Below are positions 18,971-27,818 of a DNA stretch of 64,000 bases, piece after piece (the first letter of the stretch is position 1; every line of letters starts with the position of its first letter). The DNA is from Campylobacter massiliensis (GTDB lineage: Bacteria > Campylobacterota > Campylobacteria > Campylobacterales > Campylobacteraceae): positions 186,001-250,000 of the forward strand of contig NZ_JACLZK010000002.1 in assembly GCF_014253065.1 (NCBI RefSeq). Direction: 5' to 3'. Under the pieces are notes generated by a model. The model worked only from the letters and a program-made list of their open reading frames with translations, ran no database searches and was not told the origin of the DNA. The translations under genes and the position numbers were made by a program.

Positions 18971-19156
18971 ATGAAGCAAATTTTGATTTTCTTGGTATTT
19001 TTGGCGGGGCTTTATGCGGCCAATATCTACGTAAACGGCGAAAAGGTCGGCGGCAGCGACCAAAACTCGACCTATAACGGCGAGAGCAAAAACGAAATCC
19101 TAAAACAAGAGGGCAAAAAACAGCTCTGTAAAAAAGGCTACAAGCAGTACTGCTAG
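18971..19156 (+). CDS. Small exported protein, 61 aa
   Basis: The first 16 residues form a clean signal peptide (FLVFLAGLYA), followed by a 45-residue polar, basic mature part with two cysteines near the C-terminus (LCKKGYKQYC) that could form a disulfide. It lies alone between purH and the DUF2249 operon. The signal peptide and compact layout support a real gene, but I recognise no family and coding potential cannot be proven from one sequence. Confidence 0.55.
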   Translation: MKQILIFLVFLAGLYAANIYVNGEKVGGSDQNSTYNGESKNEILKQEGKKQLCKKGYKQYC

Positions 19157-19390
19157 GCGTTTTGGCTCAAATTTTATGCCATTTAAAGACGCAAAATTTG
19201 CCCTTCGGCGGTCAAATTTACGCCGCCAAATTTATCTTATCTTGGAATTTCACGCCTTCAACGCTCGGGTTTCGCCGCTCAAATTTGACTCCGCGACCGA
19301 TAAATTTAAAATTTAACCCCTTAAGCAAGGTCAAGACGCCCGTGCGCAAAATAAGAGTATAATTATCCAAATTTAAAACAAGGATAAAAA

Positions 19391-19729
19391 ATGAGCGATT
19401 TTTTTAAAGGCGCCGAGCAGTTTAATACCGATGGCGCGACGGTTCCGTTTTATAGATATAGCGAAAGCGGCGTTGATTTCGTCGGCTTTGACAGCCGTCC
19501 GTGCGTACCGCCCGAGCCTATGGTAAATGCGCTGGTAGCGATCAAATTTGCAAACCAAAACACCAAAATCGTGATGGTAAATCACAAATTCCCCGCCGGA
19601 CTGATCCCTAAAATTGCGGAGCAATTTGACATCGAGCGCGAGGATTTAGAGGGCGGAGCGGTCAAGATGACCTTTAGCCTAAAACAAGGCGCAGACGTCA
19701 AAAACGTAGACACAAGCCTTTGTCACTGA
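19391..19729 (+). CDS. DUF2249-domain protein
   Basis: The central region fits the DUF2249 pattern: FVGFDSRPCVPPEPM (the D-x-R-x-x-PPEP motif), then ALVAIKFANQNTKIVMVNHKF, then P-x-x-LIPKIAEQF. The family often lies beside nitrite, nitric oxide or cytochrome oxidase genes, with hemerythrin, NnrS or DUF59 partners. Its biochemical role is unknown. Here it is the first of three closely spaced genes. AAGGA sits 6-7 bases before the ATG. Confidence 0.75.
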   Translation: MSDFFKGAEQFNTDGATVPFYRYSESGVDFVGFDSRPCVPPEPMVNALVAIKFANQNTKIVMVNHKFPAGLIPKIAEQFDIEREDLEGGAVKMTFSLKQGADVKNVDTSLCH

Positions 19730-19737
19730 GATAGGCT

Positions 19738-20940
19738 ATGCTTTTAAACACCTTTGCGCCGCCTTTTAAGCTGGTGGGCGGTTATTTTATCGCGGGCATT
19801 TGCTTTTTGATCGCGAGCATTCCCGCCTTTTTCGCGGCGGATTTTGAGACGATCGCGGGGCTTGAGACGGCGGGATTTTTACACGTGTTTTTCGTCGGCT
19901 TTGTTATGAGCATCATCATCGGTGCGCTTTATCAGCTCACTTCGGTGATTTTAGAAAAGCCGTTTTCGACGATCAAGGGCGCGGTGGCAAATTTAGTCCT
20001 TTACTGCGCGGGCGTGGCGTCGATGAGCTACGGGATGATCAGCGGTAAGACGGGCTTTTTGCACGGCGGTGGCATGGCGCTTTTTCTGGCGCTGCTGTTT
20101 TTTGGCACGACCTATATCGTTAGCTTTATGGATAATGAAAAAAAGAGCTTCACGGCGTTTATGCTCTTTGTTTCGGCGATATTTTTACTCGCGGGCATCT
20201 CGCTTGGATTTTGCCTTTTGATGATACTTTCGGGCACTTTGCCGATGGATTTTATGTTCGCACTTAAATTTCACGTCTATTTCGTGCTCGGCTTTGTTTT
20301 TTTTATTATCGTCGGCGTGGCGACCGTGCTGCTGCCGATGTTTGCCCTGGCGCACGATCTAAAATTTACGCTTAGCAAATTTTCCTTCGGATTTTATATT
20401 TTGGCGGGAGTTTTGCTCTTTTTTGGCGAGATTTACACGTACTTTGCCTTTGGGGCGGCGATCATTTGCTTTGTCGCCGAGGCGCTGCATATCCTAAAAA
20501 AGCGCGTTCGCAAGGCTTATGACTACTGGAATGTCAATATCGCTCTTTCGCTCGCCGCCTTTGTGCTGTTTTGCGCATTTATCGCGGCGGATAGATACGA
20601 TATGGCGGTGTTTATGCTGATTTACGGCTTTTTGTTTGCATTTATCGCGGCTCATCTTTACAAGATCGCGCCGTTTCTCATCTGGTATCACTACGTAGCG
20701 CCCTTTGTGGGCAAGACAAAAGTGCCGCTACTAGATCAGATGATCCTTAAAAAGCCCGCATATATCGGCATCGGCTTTAACGCCATTGGGCTTGTGCTCT
20801 ACGAGTTTGGAGTATGGCTAGAGATAAAATCGCTCGCGCACTGCGGCGTGGCTAGCTTGCTTGTTAGTATCGTTTTGGTCGCGATAAATATGATAAATGT
20901 TTTTAAATTTACGAAATTTGGAGTAAAGGAAGAAAAATGA
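19738..20940 (+). CDS. Multi-pass membrane protein with conserved His, NnrS/oxidase-like
   Basis: The 400-residue protein has about 12 membrane segments. Histidines occur near or inside segments: FLHVFFVGF, KFHVYFVLGF and the late motif AHLYKIAPFLIWYHYVAPF. This distribution recalls heme-copper oxidase subunit I relatives and NnrS-type proteins, and its DUF2249 and DUF59 neighbours point the same way. Heme or copper binding is inference; I cannot name the exact family. It starts 8 bases after the DUF2249 gene and overlaps the next gene by 4 bases. Confidence 0.75.
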   Translation: MLLNTFAPPFKLVGGYFIAGICFLIASIPAFFAADFETIAGLETAGFLHVFFVGFVMSIIIGALYQLTSVILEKPFSTIKGAVANLVLYCAGVASMSYGMISGKTGFLHGGGMALFLALLFFGTTYIVSFMDNEKKSFTAFMLFVSAIFLLAGISLGFCLLMILSGTLPMDFMFALKFHVYFVLGFVFFIIVGVATVLLPMFALAHDLKFTLSKFSFGFYILAGVLLFFGEIYTYFAFGAAIICFVAEALHILKKRVRKAYDYWNVNIALSLAAFVLFCAFIAADRYDMAVFMLIYGFLFAFIAAHLYKIAPFLIWYHYVAPFVGKTKVPLLDQMILKKPAYIGIGFNAIGLVLYEFGVWLEIKSLAHCGVASLLVSIVLVAINMINVFKFTKFGVKEEK

Positions 20941-21230
20941 AAGAAAAAATTTACGGCGCGCTCTCAAACATCGTCGATCCCGAAGTTGGTTTTGATATCG
21001 TGTCCCTGGGGCTGATTTACGACGTGGTTTGCGACGAGAACGGCAAGGCAAAGGTCACGATGACGTTATCTACGCGCTCGTGCCCGCTGCATGAGATGAT
21101 ACTAAGCTGGGTGGAGACGGCGGTGCTAAACGTCGACGGCGTAAAAGAGTGTGAGATAGATCTCGTGTGGGAGCCTGCGTGGAGTATCGAGATGGCGAGC
21201 GACGAGGTGAGGGCGGCGCTGGGAGCGTGA
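20937..21230 (+). CDS. DUF59/MIP18-family metal-sulfur cluster assembly protein
   Basis: This 97-residue single-domain protein carries the family core IVDPEVGFDIVSLGLIYDV, then VTMTLSTRSCPLHEMI with the conserved Cys, and the end of the domain DLVWEPAW. DUF59 proteins such as SufT and PaaD help load iron-sulfur or other metal centres. Its ATG overlaps the stop of the membrane protein gene (ATGA), so the two are co-translated. A strong intrinsic terminator follows at 21246. Confidence 0.9.
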   Translation: MKEKIYGALSNIVDPEVGFDIVSLGLIYDVVCDENGKAKVTMTLSTRSCPLHEMILSWVETAVLNVDGVKECEIDLVWEPAWSIEMASDEVRAALGA

Positions 21231-21245
21231 TTTTGGCGTTATGCA

Positions 21246-21283
21246 AGGTCAAATTTAGCCGACAGCTCGGCAAAATTTGACCT
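21246..21283 (+). terminator. Terminator made of inverted AAATTTGACC words
   Basis: AGGTCAAATTT at 21246-21256 pairs with AAATTTGACCT at 21273-21283. Inside, GCCGA (21258-21262) pairs with TCGGC (21267-21271), leaving one A-A mismatch and a CAGC loop. TTTT follows within a few bases. It lies 15 bases after the DUF59 stop and is a convincing terminator for the three-gene operon. Confidence 0.8.
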
Positions 21284-22006
21284 CGGTTTTAATCTGTTTA
21301 TAAGCTTGTTCGGGGCACGTATTGCTTTATCCGGACAAGCTCGTCTCTGTACCTAAATACGAATGATGAGCTAGATAGTGCCGGCCTTCGCGCCCGATCC
21401 TGTTTTGGGAGATATAGATGCGTTGTTGGCAAAATAAGGACCATGCAGTAGAGTGCGTAGAACAGTTTCACAAATTTGATTCAAGTTGATAACTCGCTTA
21501 CTGGTTGTTGATCTAAACTTACGCAAATTTTATCGTAGTTTTGAGATAGATTTTTCAAAATACGTCGCTACGGCTTGTTTAAGTCATCTGTATTTCTTAT
21601 CTTTACTAGCGCGACGGCAATCCTAGTTGCTTCTAAAGAGATATTTTAATGACAAATTTCTATTGCCGCACAGTTAATTTTAAATAGTTATGTTATTTTA
21701 CTAAATTTGCTCTTGCTTGGTGATTGTATACAGGCGTAATCTTTTGTTGTGATCGTTTCGAATCGTCCTTGTTGCGAGTAAATTTAAGCTGCATATAGTA
21801 ATCGAATTTAAGCTTCTCGCGATTTAAATTTTGGCTCGGAAAATAATAGTGCACAAAATCTTTGATATAGCTTTGCTTTATTGTTATCTATAAAATACTG
21901 TAGTATTTGTAGTTGGTAAAATGCATCAAACTATTTTGAAATCTTAAAAATAGAAGCTCAAATCTATGCTATTTTAGATATTCAAAAAAGCGGTATGGTT
22001 AAATTT

Positions 22007-22034
22007 AAAAAGGATTGGAAGCCCAATCCTTTTT
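22007..22034 (-). terminator. Intrinsic terminator of ftsZ
   Basis: AAAAAGGATTGG at 22007-22018 pairs perfectly with CCAATCCTTTTT at 22023-22034 around a 4-base loop, 1 base after the ftsZ stop. The A/T ends make it bidirectional, so it can also stop transcription arriving from the plus strand. Confidence 0.9.
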
Positions 22035-22035
22035 A

Positions 22036-23184
22036 TTAATCCATTTGGTTTCTGATGTAAGATGGTGTTTCGAGAACTATAGATGCTTCTTCGCTGTTGT
22101 ATCCGCCGCTGACTTTTAGTCTGCTTATTCTTTGATCTAAAAATGAGTTTTTAGAATTTATTGTAGCAGGAGCAGGAGCGGCTACGGTAGGATTTTCATC
22201 CTCTCTACCCTGAAAGCCGGTGGCGATGATAGTAACCTGAACTCTGTTGTTCTCAAAGCTTTCGTCGCTCGTTGTGCCCCATATGATATCGGCATCGTCA
22301 TCGACTGAATTTTGTATCAAGCACATTGCCTCTTCGATATCGCTGAAAGGAGAATCAGGGTGGTATTTAAAGTGAACTAGAACGCCCACAGCGCCGTTTA
22401 TGGTGATGTCGCTTAGTAGCGGAGACTGGATGGCATTTTTGATGGCTTCTTGCGCTGCGCCTTCGCCCTCTGATTCGCCTATGCCAAGTAGCGCCATACC
22501 GCGGTGCTCCATTACCTTTTTGACGTCCGCAAAGTCGGAGTTTATATCGCTATTTCCTGAGTCAAGTACGATGGTACACATGCCGCTAACGGCACGAGCT
22601 AAAACATTATCAACTATTTTAAAACTTTCTTTGATGCCTGCTTTTTTGTCTATAAGCGCTTTTAGTCTTTGGTTTGGTATTACGACTATAGAGTCAGACT
22701 CTTTTTTGAGCTCGTCAAGGCCTTTTAGAGCTAGGTTGTAACGCTTTTTGCCTTCGAAATCAAACGGCATAGTTACGACTGCTATCGTTAGAGCGCCTAT
22801 TTCTTTTGCAGCTTGCGCTACGATAGGAGCTGCGCCCGTACCCGTACCGCCGCCAAGACCAGAAGCCACAAATACGATATCTGAATACTCAAGAGCAGTT
22901 TTGATCTCCTCGTAGCTTTCCTGAGCAGCCTTGCTTCCTATGTCTGGATTCATGCCTGCGCCAAGACCCTTTGTGATCTTCTCTCCGAGCTGAAGCTTAG
23001 TAAATGCTAAAGAGCTATCTAGCGCCTTTACGTCAGTGTTGGCGACTATTAGCTCGATATCCATCTCGCCGCCTCTTTCTCTGATGATATGATTGATCAT
23101 ATTGCCGCCGCCGCCGCCTACGCCCACTACTTTTATCTTAGCGCCGTATGAAGGTTTTTTCTCTTCTACCATAAAGTTACCCAT
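22036..23184 (-). CDS. ftsZ: Cell division protein FtsZ
   Basis: FtsZ is the tubulin-like GTPase that forms the division ring. The GTP-binding signature GGGTGTGAAP lies at residues 111-120. The T7 loop region and the conserved C-terminal tail (TPSYIRNQMD) that binds FtsA are both present. Length is 382 residues, normal for the family. An alternative ATG four codons in is possible. The gene follows ftsA closely, as in most bacteria, and ends at a strong terminator. Confidence 0.98.
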   Translation of the reverse strand: MGNFMVEEKKPSYGAKIKVVGVGGGGGNMINHIIRERGGEMDIELIVANTDVKALDSSLAFTKLQLGEKITKGLGAGMNPDIGSKAAQESYEEIKTALEYSDIVFVASGLGGGTGTGAAPIVAQAAKEIGALTIAVVTMPFDFEGKKRYNLALKGLDELKKESDSIVVIPNQRLKALIDKKAGIKESFKIVDNVLARAVSGMCTIVLDSGNSDINSDFADVKKVMEHRGMALLGIGESEGEGAAQEAIKNAIQSPLLSDITINGAVGVLVHFKYHPDSPFSDIEEAMCLIQNSVDDDADIIWGTTSDESFENNRVQVTIIATGFQGREDENPTVAAPAPATINSKNSFLDQRISRLKVSGGYNSEEASIVLETPSYIRNQMD

Positions 23185-23201
23185 CTTAACTCAGTCTCCT
23201 T

Positions 23202-24635
23202 TTAAAATAGTTGTGTTAGTTTGTTCCAAATTTGAGAAAATACGTTTGGTTTTTTCTCTTTTTTGCTCTCATCTTCGTTTAGTTCGTCTTGCAAAGTTCT
23301 TTCGTCGTCAATTCTTAAATCGTCTATATAGTTGTCGTCCAAAACCGTTCCGTTGAAAATTTTCTCTCCATTTTCGTCGGACTTTTTGCTGTCGTCTTTG
23401 TTCTTGGATTTGGAATCGTCCACTATATTTTTTAAATTTTTATTTCTCAAGATAGCTTCGTCTTTAAAGCGCATTTTCTTTTCGGAGTCGATCTCGTAAG
23501 GCGTAAAGTAGCCTGCGCCGTACATACAAAGTCCGATCGCGCAAGAATTTGCCGGATCTCGTAAAATTTCGTAAAGCCCTTCCATCTCTTTCGGTCTTGC
23601 GATGCGAACCGGCATATTGTCAAATATAACCGAAGCAAGCTCCCTGATGCCTTCAAGCTTAGTCATACCGCCCGTGAGCACTACGCCTGCCGCTATAGAG
23701 GCTTTGTATCCGCTATCTTCAAGCATCTTAGCTAGTATCATAAGCGTCTCTTCGGCTCTTGCGTAAATTACGTTTGAGATAACGTCAAGAGATACTTCCT
23801 GTGTCTTTCCGTCGTCGTTTATCGGAGGGATTTCGACTAGCTCATTTGCTTTATTTATAAGAGAGCCGTAGCTTAGCTTTATTTCCTCAGCCTTTAAAAT
23901 AGGCGTATGAAGTGCGGCAGAAAGGTCGTTTGTGATATTAGCCGAGCCGATACCTAGAAATTCGTTATATCTTATCGAATTTCCGGAATGAACCAGCATA
24001 TTGCACGTGGCGCCGCCCATATCTATAAATGCTACGCCTAAATCTTTTTCATCTTGATTTAGCGTCGCGATAGCCGAAGCGTAGCTCGAAAGTACGATAT
24101 TATCAGGCTCGACTCCAGCTAAATTTAACGCTTTTCTGAGGTTGCTCAGAGATGATTTCTGCGCCATTATGATATGAGTTTGCACCTCGAGCCTGCTTCC
24201 GTTCATGCCCAAAGGATCTTCTATGTGCTCTTGGTCATCTACTTTGAAATTATAAGGAAGTATGTGAAGCTTCTCGTAGTCGCTGTGGATTTGCGCTCTT
24301 CGCTCGGACTCGGACATTGAGCGGTGGATCTCTTTTATGCCGATTTCATATGTCGGTACGTTTACTACGCCGTTGCTTTCGACGCTTTTCGTGTAAGCTC
24401 CTGAGATTGACACCACTACTTTTTCATAGCGAGTGCCGGCTATCCTTTGAGCGTCTATTAAAGCGCTTTTTATTGATTTTGAAGCTAGTTCAATGTTTGT
24501 TATGACGCCCTTTTTTATGCCCTGAGTTTTTGCGGTTCCTATTCCGATTATTTTAAGCCCTGTCTCATCATGCTGTCCTATAACAGCGCAAATTTGAACG
24601 GAACCTACGTCGATGCCTAAAATTTTAGTACCCAA
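23202..24635 (-). CDS. ftsA: Cell division protein FtsA
   Basis: FtsA is the actin-like protein that anchors FtsZ to the membrane. The N-terminal phosphate loop (GTKILGIDVGSVQICAVIG), the second phosphate loop around AFIDMGGATC and the adenosine motif AGVVLTGGMTKLEG are visible. A charged, disordered linker rich in Lys, Asp and Ser (about residues 390-460) leads to the C-terminal amphipathic helix FSQIWNKLTQLF, which binds the membrane. At 477 residues it is longer than E. coli FtsA because of this linker. Confidence 0.97.
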   Translation of the reverse strand: MGTKILGIDVGSVQICAVIGQHDETGLKIIGIGTAKTQGIKKGVITNIELASKSIKSALIDAQRIAGTRYEKVVVSISGAYTKSVESNGVVNVPTYEIGIKEIHRSMSESERRAQIHSDYEKLHILPYNFKVDDQEHIEDPLGMNGSRLEVQTHIIMAQKSSLSNLRKALNLAGVEPDNIVLSSYASAIATLNQDEKDLGVAFIDMGGATCNMLVHSGNSIRYNEFLGIGSANITNDLSAALHTPILKAEEIKLSYGSLINKANELVEIPPINDDGKTQEVSLDVISNVIYARAEETLMILAKMLEDSGYKASIAAGVVLTGGMTKLEGIRELASVIFDNMPVRIARPKEMEGLYEILRDPANSCAIGLCMYGAGYFTPYEIDSEKKMRFKDEAILRNKNLKNIVDDSKSKNKDDSKKSDENGEKIFNGTVLDDNYIDDLRIDDERTLQDELNEDESKKEKKPNVFSQIWNKLTQLF

Positions 24636-24657
24636 TTCAATACCTTTTTAAAATATT

Positions 24658-26121
24658 TTACTTTTTACTAACGTAATATTCTACTTTATAACGCTTAGAA
24701 AGCGCACCGCTCAAATCCCTAATAAGCTCGTTATTTTTTAAGAAACCTACATTTTGAGTTATTATCTCTTTATATTCTTTCTCTTTTTCGCTGTTTGTTA
24801 GTTTTTGTTCCGCTATCTCGTAAACTACAGCCTTGTCGCCAAGCAATACATAGCCCTTTTTGCCGCCCTTTTCAAACAGGCGATTGACGAAGACGTTAAA
24901 CTCGCCCTCGCTTAGCCCGCCTTCGGCTTTTACGGTATCTCTACTAACAAATCCTATATCGGTACCTTGAAATCCTTTTTCAAGCAACTCTTTTGCTTTT
25001 GCTTCTACGATTTCTTTTGTTTTTTGCTCTTTGTAAAGTTCTAAAATTTGATCCTTCGCCTCGTCAAAAGTCATTACTCTCGGCGCTACGATCTCTTTTA
25101 CTTTTACTATTATATAGCCGTCTTCGTATTCAAACGGCTTTAGAGTATCGCCCTTTTTTGCTAGTTTTAGCTCATCCATCGGCAAGCTTGCATTATCTTC
25201 AAATGTAGATATCGATACGTCCGCTTGTTTCTCGTCTTTTTTGATTTTTAGATACTCTTCAAGCGCGACTTTTTTAGTTTGCTTTAGGTTGTAGTCTTTT
25301 AGGACTTCATCCTTTACAGCCTCAAAATCTTTTATCTTGTCGTCGCTACCTTTATATTCGTTTTTGTTTTCGTTGTAAAATTCTGTTAGCTCATTAGTAT
25401 TTGCATCGCTTGATATAGCCGGGATAAATTTAGTATCAAGCTTAAATTCGGTCATGGTTTTGTATTCGTTCTTGTGCTCTTCCCATAGTTTTTTTACAGC
25501 GTCTTCCTCTATTTTTACTTCGTCTGCGCTAGCCTCTACGACTTGCATTGAGATCTTATCCTGCATCAAAAAGCTAGCCGTTAGCATATCTATATCTTGA
25601 GCATTTGCAGGCAAATTGAGAGCGTGTCTTAGTTTATCTAAAAGTATTACGTTTTTTAAGCTTTCTTCGTATTCACTTTCAGTAGTTCTGGCTCTTTTTA
25701 AAGTATTTTTGTAAAGCTCTTTATCAAATTTGCCGTTCGAGTGGAAATTTTGGTCTGCGATTATGTATTTTACTATATCTTCGTCATTTACGCCCAGCCC
25801 CAAGTCATCGGCGAAATTTAAAAGCATAGCGTCGTTTACTAGAGCTTCTAAGGCTAAATTTTCTATGCCTAGCTCGCTTGCTTTTTCATCGCTTAGCTGC
25901 CCGTCAAAAAGCTGGCTATAGTATGCGTGGAGTTGGCCGTATCTGTTTTGAAACTCTTGGATACTTATATTTCTATGTCCGACCTTAGCTACCGAGCTAG
26001 CTCTGCTCGCGTTTAGATCGTATGCTCCCCATCCGACGAAGCCCGCTCCGACGAAGGCTATCGTGCTCACCCAGATGGTCACGACGAGGTATTTTCTATG
26101 CTTTTGCATCCAAGTTATCAT
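24658..26121 (-). CDS. PpiD/SurA-like periplasmic peptidyl-prolyl isomerase
   Basis: The N-terminal cytosolic stretch and single membrane segment (about residues 12-32) give a PpiD-like topology with most of the protein in the periplasm. A SurA-type N-terminal domain follows (VGHRNISIQEFQNRY, EALVNDAMLLNFADDLGLGV). The middle and C-terminal parts contain parvulin-like segments, but the classical catalytic parvulin core is not obvious, so it may act mainly as a chaperone. It heads the ppiD-ftsA-ftsZ unit, as in C. jejuni (Cj0694-Cj0696). Confidence 0.88.
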   Translation of the reverse strand: MITWMQKHRKYLVVTIWVSTIAFVGAGFVGWGAYDLNASRASSVAKVGHRNISIQEFQNRYGQLHAYYSQLFDGQLSDEKASELGIENLALEALVNDAMLLNFADDLGLGVNDEDIVKYIIADQNFHSNGKFDKELYKNTLKRARTTESEYEESLKNVILLDKLRHALNLPANAQDIDMLTASFLMQDKISMQVVEASADEVKIEEDAVKKLWEEHKNEYKTMTEFKLDTKFIPAISSDANTNELTEFYNENKNEYKGSDDKIKDFEAVKDEVLKDYNLKQTKKVALEEYLKIKKDEKQADVSISTFEDNASLPMDELKLAKKGDTLKPFEYEDGYIIVKVKEIVAPRVMTFDEAKDQILELYKEQKTKEIVEAKAKELLEKGFQGTDIGFVSRDTVKAEGGLSEGEFNVFVNRLFEKGGKKGYVLLGDKAVVYEIAEQKLTNSEKEKEYKEIITQNVGFLKNNELIRDLSGALSKRYKVEYYVSKK

Positions 26122-26224
26122 CTACTTCCTTCAAATTTATAAAAATTTTATGCATTATTTTACTGAAATTTCGTAAATATCACCTTAAAAACGTGCTTTT
26201 TATCGATAAAATTTCAAAAAAATT

Positions 26225-26248
26225 ACTAACATTCTTAAAAACGTTAGT
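26225..26248 (-). terminator. Weak terminator of the aldolase-like gene
   Basis: Read on the minus strand, ACTAAC pairs with GTTAGT (plus coordinates 26243-26248 and 26225-26230) and is followed by AATTTTTTT. The stem is only 6 bases and overlaps the stop codon of the gene at 26244, so this is tentative. Confidence 0.4.
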
Positions 26249-26831
26249 TGCGCTCCGACTCGTAAAGGTGCGCTACGCTTAGCAATTTGCACGTATTTTC
26301 AAGGATTGCGACGTCTTTTGCCAGCTGATACGAGGTCCTGCTATGCACGTATACGCCGTATCCTTTGATGACCATTATGTTAGTTTTATTCTCTAACATA
26401 TAACGATAAATTTCTGTATCTGCGCGTTCATACCAGTCATCAAACTGTTTTGGATCATAAATCGGGATCTCGTGATGTTTGATGTAGCCGAAATAATCCC
26501 TCGGGCGAATAAAAGAATGTCCCAAAGTATAAGCCGTTAGGTATGGCGGCATGGCGTAGCAGATATATTTGGCTTCATTTATATTTTTGTATATATTTAG
26601 GTGGATGTCCGCGTCTATGCTAGCATCGTTCCAGCGGTAATCCCTTTTTGAGTTTAGCATTATGAGATCTTCTTCTTTGAGATTATCGAAAATCGTTGTT
26701 CTTTTATTTATCAAAAAAGAGTCGTGCTGAATTCTAGCCGAAATAGAGCCGTGAAAGACGCCGAAAAAGTTTTTTCTAAACATCGAAAGAGCGATGTTAC
26801 TGATCTCGCTTGCGCAGTATTTTAAGTCCAT
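26244..26831 (-). CDS. Class II aldolase/adducin-fold protein, metal ligands lost
   Basis: The 195 residues span one class II aldolase domain: GVFHGSISARI (phosphate-site loop), IDADIHLNIY (catalytic segment, usually with Glu) and the C-terminal VIKGYGVYVHSRTSYQLAKD. In active members the zinc is held by an HTHPP-type motif and a later NHG motif. Here the corresponding segments read YAMPPY at residues 92-97 and GYGV at 157-160, so all three ligand histidines seem replaced. I predict a non-catalytic or metal-independent protein. It lies between ppiD-ftsAZ and rsmH, divergent from rsmH. Confidence 0.8.
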   Translation of the reverse strand: MDLKYCASEISNIALSMFRKNFFGVFHGSISARIQHDSFLINKRTTIFDNLKEEDLIMLNSKRDYRWNDASIDADIHLNIYKNINEAKYICYAMPPYLTAYTLGHSFIRPRDYFGYIKHHEIPIYDPKQFDDWYERADTEIYRYMLENKTNIMVIKGYGVYVHSRTSYQLAKDVAILENTCKLLSVAHLYESERN

Positions 26832-26857
26832 TTTAACCTTTTATAAACTTTTTTTGT

Positions 26858-26863
26858 TATTAT
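26858..26863 (+). promoter_or_regulatory. Extended -10 element upstream of rsmH
   Basis: TATTAT at 26858-26863 is preceded by TGT, giving an extended -10, in an AT-rich tract 22 bases before the rsmH start. No good -35 is visible, which is common for Campylobacter sigma-70 promoters. Confidence 0.45.
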
Positions 26864-26885
26864 ACACAAAAAATAAAGGCTAAAT

Positions 26886-27818
26886 TTGAACTCCCCACAC
26901 GTTCCCGTGCTACTTGATGAAGTTTTGCAAGCTTTTGCGGATATAAAAAGCGGCGCGATTGTCGATTGTACGCTCGGATACGGCGGGCATTCCAGCGCGA
27001 TTTTTGAGCAAAAACAAAAAGTAAAATTTATAGCCTGCGATCAAGACGAAGAAACGATCAAAATTAGCACCGAAAAACTAAAAAAAATTTGTCAAAAAGC
27101 ACAAAATTTTAAAAGTAAATTTTTAGAAATTTTGGGCAAAGTAGAGCAAGGTCAAATTCGCGGTATCCTAGCCGACATCGGCGTTTCGTCGTTACAGCTA
27201 GATAAAAACGAGCGAGGATTTGGCTTAAAAAGCGAAAATTTAGATATGCGGATGGACGCGCAGGCTAAATTTTCGGCTTACGACGTCGTAAATTCTTACA
27301 GCGCAAAAGAGCTGGAGCGTATATTTGAGAGCTATGGCGAGCTACCAAATCCCGCCAAATTTGCCGCTAAAATAGTAGAAGCCAGGCAAAACGGCGAGAT
27401 AAAAAGCGCCGAACGCCTCGCGCAAATAATCGGGCTAAAGGGCATAAACGGACGTAGCGTTAGTGCGGCGACGTTAGCTTTTCAGGCGATAAGGATAGAG
27501 GTAAACAACGAGCTTGGAGAGCTGCAAAATTTGCTACAAAGCATCGAGGATTCGCAGATCGACGAGTGCGCTGTGGCGATAATCAGCTTTCATTCGCTAG
27601 AAGATCGTATCGTAAAAAATAAATTTAGGCAGTGGGCGCAAAGCTGTATTTGTCCGCCGCAGGCCCTTAGATGCATGTGCGGAGGGAATAACGCGCTGGG
27701 TAAAATCGTTAGCAAAAAAGCGGTAACGCCGTGTGCTGCCGAGATCAAGGCAAATCCGCGCTCAAGCTGTGCGAAAATGAGGATTTTTAAAATTTCAAGA
27801 GGTAAAAATGCAAGATAA
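26886..27818 (+). CDS. rsmH: 16S rRNA (cytosine-1402-N4)-methyltransferase
   Basis: RsmH (MraW) methylates N4 of C1402 in 16S rRNA using S-adenosylmethionine. Signatures present are HVPVLLDEVL at the N-terminus, the SAM site IVDCTLGYGGHSSAI, and ADIGVSSLQLD. The C-terminal half has ISFHSLEDRIVKNKF and the SKKAVTP motif. The start is TTG at 26886. The stop overlaps the FtsL-like gene by 11 bases, the usual division-cluster arrangement. Confidence 0.96.
   Translation: MNSPHVPVLLDEVLQAFADIKSGAIVDCTLGYGGHSSAIFEQKQKVKFIACDQDEETIKISTEKLKKICQKAQNFKSKFLEILGKVEQGQIRGILADIGVSSLQLDKNERGFGLKSENLDMRMDAQAKFSAYDVVNSYSAKELERIFESYGELPNPAKFAAKIVEARQNGEIKSAERLAQIIGLKGINGRSVSAATLAFQAIRIEVNNELGELQNLLQSIEDSQIDECAVAIISFHSLEDRIVKNKFRQWAQSCICPPQALRCMCGGNNALGKIVSKKAVTPCAAEIKANPRSSCAKMRIFKISRGKNAR

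Larger units (their letters stand above)
21231..22035. other. Long gap between the DUF59 operon and ftsZ
   Basis: About 800 bases separate two convergent operons. I see the terminator at 21246-21283, a second inverted repeat (AGCTTGTTCGG at 21303-21313 with CCGGACAAGCT at 21331-21341, one G-T wobble), and the ftsZ terminator at 22007-22034. The middle is AT-rich with fewer AAATTTGA words than elsewhere. No frame looks coding and no known RNA is evident. Confidence 0.5.
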
